From contig CAMIMK010000206.1 of the NCBI GenBank assembly GCA_946221765.1, positions 1 to 5,926 of the forward strand: 5,926 nt of DNA, in the 5' to 3' direction. The position numbers and the translations under genes were made by a program. The DNA comes from an uncultured Rhodovulum sp. Lineage in GTDB: Bacteria > Pseudomonadota > Alphaproteobacteria > Rhodobacterales > Rhodobacteraceae. The notes under the pieces are model-generated. The model saw nothing but the letters and a program-made list of their open reading frames with translations, was not told the DNA's origin and did no database searches. Each line of letters starts with the position of its first letter. Positions within the stretch are counted from its first letter, which is position 1. Shown one piece after another: positions 1 through 5,926 of this stretch.

Positions 1-6
1 CAGAGC

Positions 7-495
7 ATGACGTTTCCCCTCAAGGCCGCCCTGGCCGCGGCGCTCCTCCTCGCCGCGCCGGCCCTGGCCCACGAGTACAAGGCTGGTGACCTGACGATCG
101 GCCACCCCTATGCCTTCCCGAGCCCCGGCCGGACCGCCGCCGGGTATCTCAGCATCACCAATGCCGGCGACACCCCCGACACCCTGACCGCCGTCCGCGT
201 CGAGGGGGCGACGGCCTCCATCCACACGACCACGACCGATGCGGCCGGCGTGGCGAAGATGTCCCCGGTCGACGGCCTCGACGTGCCCCCGGACGGGACG
301 GTTACACTGGCACCGCGCGGCACGCACATCATGCTGATGGACCTCGCCAAGCCGCTGCGCGTCGGGGACAGCCTGCCGGCGACGCTGGTCTTCGAGAAGG
401 CGGGCGAGGTCGCCGTGGACTTCAAGGTCGATGCCCGGGGCCGCGAGGCCGCCAGCGAGACGCCGGAGAAGACGCCCGATCATACCGGGCATTGA
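7..495 (+). CDS. Periplasmic copper chaperone, PCu(A)C family (DUF461)
   Basis: Complete 162-aa protein. An N-terminal signal peptide is visible (Lys6, hydrophobic core 7-20, likely cleavage after APALA at residue 21), so the mature protein should act in the periplasm. The PCu(A)C fold binds Cu(I) and in known members delivers it to the CuA or CuB sites of cytochrome oxidase, often with a Sco protein. The metal ligands can be read as His73, Met85, His107 and Met109, the last two in the family motif THIMLM (106-111). The published signature is H(M)-X10-M-X21-H-X-M; here the first gap is 11 residues and the second is 21. The tail after about residue 145 is polar and ends in DHTGH, which could add copper ligands. 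The ATG at 7 is chosen because it begins directly at a signal peptide; only six bases of upstream sequence are present, so no promoter or ribosome site can be judged. Its upstream partner, if any, is outside the window. Family call is firm; the precise oxidase target is inferred. Confidence 0.93.
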   Translation: MTFPLKAALAAALLLAAPALAHEYKAGDLTIGHPYAFPSPGRTAAGYLSITNAGDTPDTLTAVRVEGATASIHTTTTDAAGVAKMSPVDGLDVPPDGTVTLAPRGTHIMLMDLAKPLRVGDSLPATLVFEKAGEVAVDFKVDARGREAASETPEKTPDHTGH

Positions 496-579
496 CGGGC
501 CGGCTCCGCGGCACCTCGCCCCCCGACAGCCCTTGCGCCGGGGCCGACACCCGTCAGGCCCGGGGCAGGCCCAGGATGG

Positions 580-599
580 TTCTCCTCCCGGAGGACGAA
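580..599. other. Small hairpin in convergent spacer
   Basis: TTC-TCCTC pairs with GAGGA-GAA around a CCG loop, with one bulged C at 596, giving 8 bp. It lies between the two convergent genes (ends at 495 and 725). No T-tract follows on either strand, so it is only a weak terminator candidate. GC-rich DNA forms such stems by chance. Confidence 0.3.
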
Positions 600-660
600 G
601 ACCGATGCGGGACGGCGAGCCTCGTGCTCCCCGCACCCGCCGCGTTTCAGGGGCCGGACC

Positions 661-690
661 ACGACCTCGCGGGCGGGTAGCCCGCGTCGT
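661..690. terminator. Candidate bidirectional terminator hairpin
   Basis: CGCGGGC (668-674) pairs perfectly with GCCCGCG (680-686) around a GGGTA loop. An outer ACGA/TCGT stem (661-664 with 687-690) extends it across a 3-base bulge. It sits 35 bases past the SDR stop on the - strand and about 165 bases past the copper-chaperone stop on the + strand, where a shared terminator would be useful. No run of T follows on either strand, so it is not a textbook intrinsic terminator. The rest of the 496-724 spacer shows no gene I can support. Confidence 0.4.
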
Positions 691-724
691 CGCGACAATG
701 GTCAGTGCAGGGGAAGCGCCGCCC

Positions 725-1399
725 TCAGGCCGCCGCGGGGGCGAGGGTCAGGGTGTCGAGGAGGCGGCGGGCTTCGTCGGCGCAGGGCACCAGCTGCGCC
801 CGCTCCTCGACCGGATAGAACCGCGCGCGGAGCGCCGTCGGCATCGGCGCGGGGGCGAACAGGCTGACCTTCGGCCCGATCCGCGCCGTTTCGGCCGCCC
901 AGCTCCGCACCAAGGCCTCGGCGGCTGCCTTGGTCGCGCCGTAGCTGCCCCAGTAGGCGTCCCCCGCCCGCGCATCCGTCACATGGACGAACTGCCCGGT
1001 CTCCCGCGGCAGCAGCGGCGCCAGCATCACGATGAGCCGCTGGGTGGCGCGCAGGTTCACGTCGAGCGAGGCGCGGAAATCCTTGTCGGCGATATGCGGC
1101 GCGGGGGCCAGCGGCGCGGCATGGGCGGCGCAGTGGATGGCGAGGTCGAGCCGGCCCCAGCGCCCGTGGATCGCGAGGCAGAGGCGCTGCAGCCCGGCGT
1201 CGTCGGTCAGCGACAGTGGCACCAGCGTCGGCTCGGGGCCCCCCGCGGCGGTGATGGCCTCGGCCAGTTCCTCCAGCCCGCCCACGGTGCGGGCGAGCGC
1301 GATCACCTGCGCCCCGCGCGCCCCGAGTTCGGCCGCGACCGCATAGCCGAGGCCGCGGCTGGCGCCGGTGACGAGGACGACCCGGCCCGGGCCGCTCAT
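725..1399 (-). CDS. Short-chain dehydrogenase/reductase, YciK-like
   Basis: A 224-aa Rossmann-fold protein of the classical SDR family, expected to be a cytosolic NAD(P)(H)-dependent oxidoreductase of unknown substrate. The cofactor motif TGASRGLG is at residues 11-18, the structural Asn at N115 (VNLRAT), and the active-site YxxxK at Y153-K157 (YGATK). Two classical elements are altered: the usual NNAG is HCAA (89-92), and the catalytic Ser is not obvious, with Thr141 at about its place. The stretch around WGSYGATK resembles YciK-type SDRs. The length is short for the family, and the segment after the active site (APAPMPTALRARFYP) lacks the usual PG motif. The ATG at 1399 is chosen because it gives the normal SDR N-terminus and overlaps the purF stop as ATGA, so it is probably translated by coupling to purF. 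No Shine-Dalgarno is evident. The frame stays open far upstream inside purF, but that extension is an artefact of GC content. Family firm, function unknown. Confidence 0.9.
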   Translation of the reverse strand: MSGPGRVVLVTGASRGLGYAVAAELGARGAQVIALARTVGGLEELAEAITAAGGPEPTLVPLSLTDDAGLQRLCLAIHGRWGRLDLAIHCAAHAAPLAPAPHIADKDFRASLDVNLRATQRLIVMLAPLLPRETGQFVHVTDARAGDAYWGSYGATKAAAEALVRSWAAETARIGPKVSLFAPAPMPTALRARFYPVEERAQLVPCADEARRLLDTLTLAPAAA

Positions 1400-2856
1400 G
1401 CCGGAACCCGCAGCCGGAACCCGCGCTCGATGCGGTCGCTGGGGGAGACGGGATAGTCGCCGGAAAAGCAGGCGTCGCAGAACTGCGGCTGGCGCGCGTC
1501 CCGGCCCCCGGGCTGGTCGCAGGCGCGGTAGAGGCCGTCGAGCGACACGAAGCGCAGGGAATCGACGCCCATATACTGGCGCATCTCCTCCTCGCTCATC
1601 GTCGCGGCGAGCAGCTTGTCGCGGTCCGGCGTGTCGACGCCGTAGAAGCAGGGCCAGGTGGTGGGCGGCGAGGCGATGCGGAAATGCACCTCGGCCGCGC
1701 CGGCATCCATCACCATCTCGCGGATCTTGCGGCTGGTGGTGCCGCGCACGACGCTGTCGTCGACGAGGATCACCCGCTTGCCCGCGATGATCGCCCGGTT
1801 GACGTTGAGCTTGAGCCGCACGCCCATGTTGCGGATCTGCTCGGTCGGCTCGATGAAGGTGCGGCCCATGTACTGGTTGCGGATGATCCCCATCGCATAG
1901 GGGATGCCGCTTTCCTGGCTGTAGCCGATGGCTGCGGGCGTGCCGGAATCCGGGATCGGGCAGACGAGGTCGGCCTCGACCGGCGCCTCGCGCGCCAGCT
2001 CGACGCCGATGCGCCGGCGGGTCTCGTAGACCGACTGGCCCTGCAGGATGCTGTCCGGGCGCGAGAAATAGACCTTCTCGAAGATGCAGAAGCGGGGGCG
2101 CAGGGGGGCGAAGGGGAAGAAGCTCTCGACGCCATCCTTCTCGGAGATGATGACCATCTCGCCGGGCTCGATCTCGCGGACGAACTCCGCCCCGATGATG
2201 TCGAGCGCGCAGGTCTCGGAGCTGAGCACCCAGCCCTCGCCGAAGCGGCCGAGCATCAGCGGACGCACCCCGAGCGGGTCGCGCACGCCGATCAGCTTCG
2301 AGCGGGTCATGGCGACGATCGAGAAGGCCCCCTCGACCCGGCGCAGCGCATCCTTCAGCCGCTCGGGGATGGTCTTCTGGATCGAGCGGGCCATCAGGTG
2401 GATGATGCACTCGGTGTCGGAGGAGGACTGGAAGATCGAGCCGCGGCCGATCAGCTCCTCGCGGAGCGCGAGCGCATTGGTGAGGTTGCCGTTGTGGGCG
2501 ACGGCGCAGCCGCCCATCTGGAACTCCGCGAAGAGCGGCTGCACGTCGCGGAGCTGGGTGGCGCCCTTTGACCCGGCGGTGGAATAGCGGACATGGCCGA
2601 TGGCGAGGCTGCCGGGCAGCGTCTCCATCAGGCTCGCCGAGGTGAAATTGTCGCGCACATAGCCGAAGCGGCGCGCGGCGGTGAAATCCTGCTCGGGCGA
2701 CCAGGCGACGATGCCGCCGGCCTCCTGCCCGCGATGCTGCAGTGCATGCAGGCCGAGGGCGACGAAATTCGCCGCGTCTTTCAGGCCGATGACGCCATAG
2801 ATGCCGCACTCCTCGCGCAGCTTGTCATCGTCGAAGGGATGGGATCGGATTGTCAT
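1396..2856 (-). CDS. purF: Amidophosphoribosyltransferase (PurF), [4Fe-4S] type
   Basis: A 486-aa cytosolic enzyme that transfers the amide nitrogen of glutamine to PRPP, giving phosphoribosylamine, the first committed step of de novo purine synthesis. The N-terminal Ntn glutaminase domain begins at Cys17 (EECGIYG), implying a 16-residue propeptide removed to expose the nucleophilic cysteine. HVRYSTAG (88-95), HNGNL (121-125) and SSSDTE (144-149) form the glutamine site. The C-terminal phosphoribosyltransferase domain carries the PRPP loop VILVDDSVVRGTT (362-374). Cys299, Cys403 and the pair Cys460/Cys463 (FCDACFSGDYP) match the four ligands of the Bacillus-type [4Fe-4S] cluster, placing this in the iron-sulfur, propeptide-bearing class rather than the cluster-free E. 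coli class. The ATG at 2856 is preferred over an in-frame GTG at 2889 because GGGAG lies 5 bases before it and nothing similar precedes the GTG. The stop overlaps the downstream SDR start (ATGA). Confidence 0.97.
   Translation of the reverse strand: MTIRSHPFDDDKLREECGIYGVIGLKDAANFVALGLHALQHRGQEAGGIVAWSPEQDFTAARRFGYVRDNFTSASLMETLPGSLAIGHVRYSTAGSKGATQLRDVQPLFAEFQMGGCAVAHNGNLTNALALREELIGRGSIFQSSSDTECIIHLMARSIQKTIPERLKDALRRVEGAFSIVAMTRSKLIGVRDPLGVRPLMLGRFGEGWVLSSETCALDIIGAEFVREIEPGEMVIISEKDGVESFFPFAPLRPRFCIFEKVYFSRPDSILQGQSVYETRRRIGVELAREAPVEADLVCPIPDSGTPAAIGYSQESGIPYAMGIIRNQYMGRTFIEPTEQIRNMGVRLKLNVNRAIIAGKRVILVDDSVVRGTTSRKIREMVMDAGAAEVHFRIASPPTTWPCFYGVDTPDRDKLLAATMSEEEMRQYMGVDSLRFVSLDGLYRACDQPGGRDARQPQFCDACFSGDYPVSPSDRIERGFRLRVPA
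1400..1424. repeat. 12-bp direct repeat at the purF 3' end
   Basis: GCCGGAACCCGC (+ strand) occurs at 1400-1411 and again at 1413-1424, separated by a single A. It encodes the last residues of PurF (GFRLRVPA) in two different frames, since the 13-base period is not a multiple of three. It lies immediately before the SDR start codon. It looks like a local slippage duplication. Confidence 0.75.
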
Positions 2857-2861
2857 CGGCG

Positions 2862-2866
2862 CTCCC
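2862..2866 (-). promoter_or_regulatory. Ribosome binding site of purF
   Basis: GGGAG on the - strand, 5 bases before the ATG at 2856. It decides between this ATG and the upstream in-frame GTG at 2889, which has no purine-rich site. Confidence 0.65.
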
Positions 2867-2908
2867 GACCGGGGCTCATCCCGACGCACCGGCGCCCGGA
2901 TTCGGCTA

Positions 2909-2928
2909 CCGTCGCCATATAGGCGACG
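2909..2928. promoter_or_regulatory. Perfect 8-bp inverted repeat upstream of purF
   Basis: CCGTCGCC (2909-2916) and GGCGACGG (2921+1 to 2929 region, pairing from 2922) flank the 5-base core ATATA (2917-2921); the pairs at the outer edge are 2909/2929 and 2910/2928. It lies in the only sizeable gap of the - strand gene run, about 30 bases past the cvpA stop. It could be an operator over the purF promoter, because the core overlaps the proposed -10, or a terminator hairpin for cvpA. No T-tract follows on the - strand, which favours the operator reading slightly. Confidence 0.5.
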
Positions 2929-2944
2929 GGCGGCGGGTTGTCAC
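2916..2944 (-). promoter_or_regulatory. Candidate sigma-70-type promoter for purF
   Basis: On the - strand GTGACA (2944-2939; 5 of 6 to TTGACA) is followed after exactly 17 bases by TATATG (2921-2916; 4 of 6 to TATAAT). Transcription would start near 2909, leaving a leader of about 53 bases before the purF ATG. The -10 is weak at its last base. The AT-rich core stands out in a GC-rich region, and the site lies in the only gap of the gene run where a promoter is needed. Confidence 0.45.
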
Positions 2945-2958
2945 GATCTTGCAATGCA

Positions 2959-3513
2959 TCATTGGCAGCTGGATGTCAGTTCCGTGTATTTCGCCTCGAT
3001 CCACTGCGGGCTGTCCTCGGGCAGTGCGGCGGCGATCCGGGCCTCCAGATCGATGAACATCGCCTTGGACCGGCTGTTGTCCACCATGTCGACGCCGCCG
3101 GTGGCGCCGAAGATGCGCTGGTAGACGACAAGGGCGACGACGACGAGCAGGACCCCCCGCCCGACGCCGAAGAGCAGGCCCAGCCCCTGGTCCACCGGGC
3201 CGATGGCCGAGTCCTGCACCCAACCCGACAGGAGCGGCGTGAAGAGCGAGACGATGACGAGGGCGATGGCGAAGACGATGGCGAAGGCGACGAGGATCGA
3301 GAGCTCGCAGCTCGTGCCGATCACGTCGCGCAGGACCGGGATCTCGCGCACGAGCGGCGCGGTGAAGCCGGCGAAGGCGAAGCCGGCGGCGGCGGCCGCG
3401 ACCCAGCCGACGATCGACATGACCTCGCGGACGAAGCCGCGGGCATAGGCGAGGATCGCCGAGATCGCGATCAGTCCGAGGACGATCCCGTCCACCAGGG
3501 TGAAACTCGTCAT
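2959..3513 (-). CDS. cvpA: CvpA family inner-membrane protein
   Basis: A 184-aa integral membrane protein. Four hydrophobic segments are visible at about residues 5-24, 32-52, 68-91 and 112-131, followed by a short soluble tail. Family landmarks are the early Asp8 with the AYARGFVRE stretch (22-30) and Gly-Trp 36-37, and the later VDQGLGLLFGVGRG (107-120). The family is named for its requirement in colicin V production in E. coli, where cvpA is also upstream of purF. It is linked more widely to envelope stress and bile or detergent tolerance, but its biochemical role is not settled. The ATG at 3513 is supported by AAGGA 5 bases upstream and gives the typical short N-terminus before the first helix. 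It lies 9 bases after radA, so the two are probably cotranscribed. The tail is short compared with many members, but nothing suggests truncation. Confidence 0.93.
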   Translation of the reverse strand: MTSFTLVDGIVLGLIAISAILAYARGFVREVMSIVGWVAAAAAGFAFAGFTAPLVREIPVLRDVIGTSCELSILVAFAIVFAIALVIVSLFTPLLSGWVQDSAIGPVDQGLGLLFGVGRGVLLVVVALVVYQRIFGATGGVDMVDNSRSKAMFIDLEARIAAALPEDSPQWIEAKYTELTSSCQ

Positions 3514-3518
3514 GCGGG

Positions 3519-3522
3519 TCCT

Positions 3523-3523
<1 letters not shown>
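3519..3523 (-). promoter_or_regulatory. Ribosome binding site of cvpA
   Basis: AAGGA on the - strand, 5 bases before the cvpA ATG. Its first A is the last base of the radA TGA stop (TGAAGGA), so ribosomes finishing radA reach the cvpA site directly. Confidence 0.65.
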
Positions 3524-4882
<1,359 letters not shown>

Positions 4883-4890
<8 letters not shown>

Positions 4891-4959
4891 TGGCCTAGGC
4901 CGCGTCGGGCGTTTATCTCGTCCTGAAGCTGACGCTGGAGGATTTGCGCTATTGGCCTA
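4883..4959. repeat. Imperfect direct repeat at the radA start
   Basis: GCGCTCATTGGCCTA (4883-4897, spanning the radA start codon) and GCGCTATTGGCCTA (4946-4959, inside the HEPN-like gene) are identical except for one inserted C. Both run into a small inverted element: GGCCTAGGCC (4892-4901) and GGCCTAAGGGCC (4953-4964). The copies are 63 bases apart. They could be a duplication made when the HEPN-like gene was inserted, or a chance match. Confidence 0.55.
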
Positions 4960-5444
4960 AGGGCCATCGGGTCAGGCAGCGAGTGGCCTCCCAATACTGG
5001 ATAGCGAGCGGCGAAGGGTCGATCATACAATTTATTCAGAATATCAATATGAAAATCAATTCCTCTATACGCAGATTCAACATCTGATCGGTCAAAGGAT
5101 CTGTTTAATTCGATTAAATCGTCTGGAACGCAGAGGTTTTCAATGGATTTATTGATTGTGCAGCGCAAGTCGGCAGTCTGGATCCGTTCCAGAAGGTCGA
5201 CAAGGTCATGCGAGCGGGGAGTATCATGCCCTCTACACGACAGCAGTCCCTTCATAGCCGTTTCAATGGCGATTCCAAAGAGGCTGGAGAGAGGATGGAA
5301 CAGGAGTGCGATGTTCCATTGAAGGGGTGCCTTGCCGGAGAACTCGGCCTGCCAGATGATCTGGCTTGCTTCCAAGTATGCAATGCTGATCCCAAGAAAC
5401 AAGGCCGGGCTGTCGGGATGATGATTTCTGGACACAGCCTTCAC
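4887..5444 (-). CDS. HEPN-like protein of unusual base composition
   Basis: A 185-aa, probably soluble and helical protein. I do not recognise a named family, but the pattern is that of HEPN-like proteins: an early AYLEAS helix (22-27), a helix with GIAIETAMKGLL (57-68) containing the E-x3-K pair Glu61/Lys65, then SHDLVDLLERI (78-88), then ARYP (146-149), and a final helix (about 161-180). HEPN domains are common in toxins, RNases and phage-defence proteins. Two R-X(4-6)-H stretches occur (R127-H132, R147-H154), but neither is clearly the catalytic motif, so activity is unproven. Translation starts at GTG (5444), sharing GTGA with the mlaF stop, and ends in ATGA shared with the radA start. 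No good Shine-Dalgarno is seen. Base content is about 49% GC (about 34% over 5041-5160), against over 70% in neighbours, and codons such as AGA, AAA and TTG are used, pointing to acquisition by transfer. The last 25 codons are closer to host composition. Real gene: likely. HEPN call: moderate. Confidence 0.75.
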
Positions 5445-5926
5445 CGCACCGTCTCGATCCGGCCCTCGGCGCGGCCGTGGATGAACTGTTGCAGGTAGGG
5501 GTCGGGGGCGGTGGCCATCTCGGACACCGGGCCCTGCCAGCGCACGAGGCCGGCGTGGAGCATCGCCACGCGGTCGGCGACGGTCGTGACGGTGGTCATG
5601 TCGTGGGTGATGGTGACGGCGGTCGCGCCCATCTCGGTCACGAGCTCGCGGATGAGGGCGTTGATGACGCCCGCCATGATCGGGTCGAGGCCGGCGGTCG
5701 GCTCGTCGAAGAAGATCACCTCCGGGTCGGTGGCGATGGCGCGGGCGAGGCCGACGCGCTTCTGCATCCCGCCCGAGAGTTCGGCCGGGTAGAGGTCGGC
5801 GGTCCCGGGGCCGAGGCCGACGCGGGCGAGCTTGGCCACGGCGAGGTCGCGCGCGGCGCGGCGGCCGAGCGGCCTGCGGGCGTGGCGCAGGCGGAAGGTG
5901 ACATTCTGCCAGACGGTCAGGCTGTC
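5441..5926 (-). CDS. mlaF: ABC transporter ATPase MlaF, 5' end missing
   Basis: The last 161 residues of an ABC ATPase; the reading frame runs uninterrupted to the right edge of the window, so the Walker A region lies outside. Visible in order are DSLTVWQNVTF (1-11) just after the Q-loop, the ABC signature LSGGMQKR (50-57), Walker B VIFFDEP (70-76), the D-loop GLDP (79-82) and the switch histidine in TITHD (His108). LFDSLTVWQNV and MQKRVGLARA are typical of the MlaF/Ttg2A branch, which powers the MlaFEDB complex that moves phospholipids between inner and outer membranes to keep outer-membrane asymmetry. The permease mlaE is expected next to it beyond the window. The C-terminal tail (QQFIHGRAEG) is normal for the family, so the gene is not disrupted by the insertion directly after it; its TGA overlaps the next start codon as GTGA. 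Confidence 0.92.
   Translation of the reverse strand, partial: DSLTVWQNVTFRLRHARRPLGRRAARDLAVAKLARVGLGPGTADLYPAELSGGMQKRVGLARAIATDPEVIFFDEPTAGLDPIMAGVINALIRELVTEMGATAVTITHDMTTVTTVADRVAMLHAGLVRWQGPVSEMATAPDPYLQQFIHGRAEGRIETVR

Noticed and set aside
480..698. Short frames in the spacer on both strands (62 and 72 codons)
   Set aside because: They begin at TTG codons with no convincing ribosome site and show no recognisable motif.
431..1456. 341-codon + strand frame crossing the convergent spacer and antisense to the SDR
   Set aside because: Arg/Gly/Pro-rich shadow translation. An internal ATG at 605 has GGAGG about 10 bases upstream, but the protein is not gene-like and overlaps the SDR on the opposite strand.
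1400..2809. N-terminal extension of the SDR frame through purF (a 694-codon open frame)
   Set aside because: The SDR family starts at MSGPGRVVLVTGAS. The upstream part is an Arg/Pro-rich alternate frame of purF, so this is not a fusion protein.
5001..5063. R-X4-H and R-X6-H stretches of the HEPN-like protein as an RNase active site
   Set aside because: Such spacings occur easily by chance, and neither stretch sits in a clear catalytic-helix context. I describe the fold only as HEPN-like.

Overview
The window is a high-GC (hand-counted lines reach 72-77% GC) bacterial chromosomal segment. It is most consistent with an alphaproteobacterium of the Rhodobacterales/Paracoccaceae type. That assignment rests on the base composition, the style of the PurF, RadA and MlaF proteins, and the gene order mlaF-radA-cvpA-purF-SDR, which I recall from that group. 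It is an inference, not a computed placement.

Layout. On the + strand at the left edge is one complete gene for a secreted periplasmic copper chaperone of the PCu(A)C family (7-495). A roughly 230-base convergent spacer follows, with two hairpins but no convincing gene. The rest is read from the - strand, listed here in transcription order from right to left: the 3' part of an Mla-type ABC transporter ATPase (mlaF, cut by the window edge), a small HEPN-like gene of unusual composition, radA (DNA repair), cvpA (membrane protein), purF (first committed step of purine synthesis), and a short-chain dehydrogenase/reductase of YciK-like type.

The - strand genes are tightly packed. mlaF/HEPN-like, HEPN-like/radA and purF/SDR each overlap by exactly 4 bases (GTGA or ATGA). 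radA and cvpA are 9 bases apart. The only real gap is the 102 bases between cvpA and purF. It holds a possible promoter whose -10 lies inside a perfect 8-bp inverted repeat, so purF-SDR may be a separately regulated unit.

The most unusual part is 4887-5444. A 185-aa protein with a HEPN-like sequence pattern is encoded by DNA of about 49% GC, dropping to about 34% over 5041-5160, between housekeeping genes of about 70% GC or more. It is nevertheless joined to both neighbours by 4-base stop/start overlaps. A near-perfect 14-15 base repeat of the radA start region lies inside the 3' end of this gene and may be a trace of how it arrived. This looks like an acquired cargo gene inserted into a core operon without breaking translational coupling. 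No partner toxin, antitoxin, nuclease or mobility gene is visible, so no complete defence system can be claimed.
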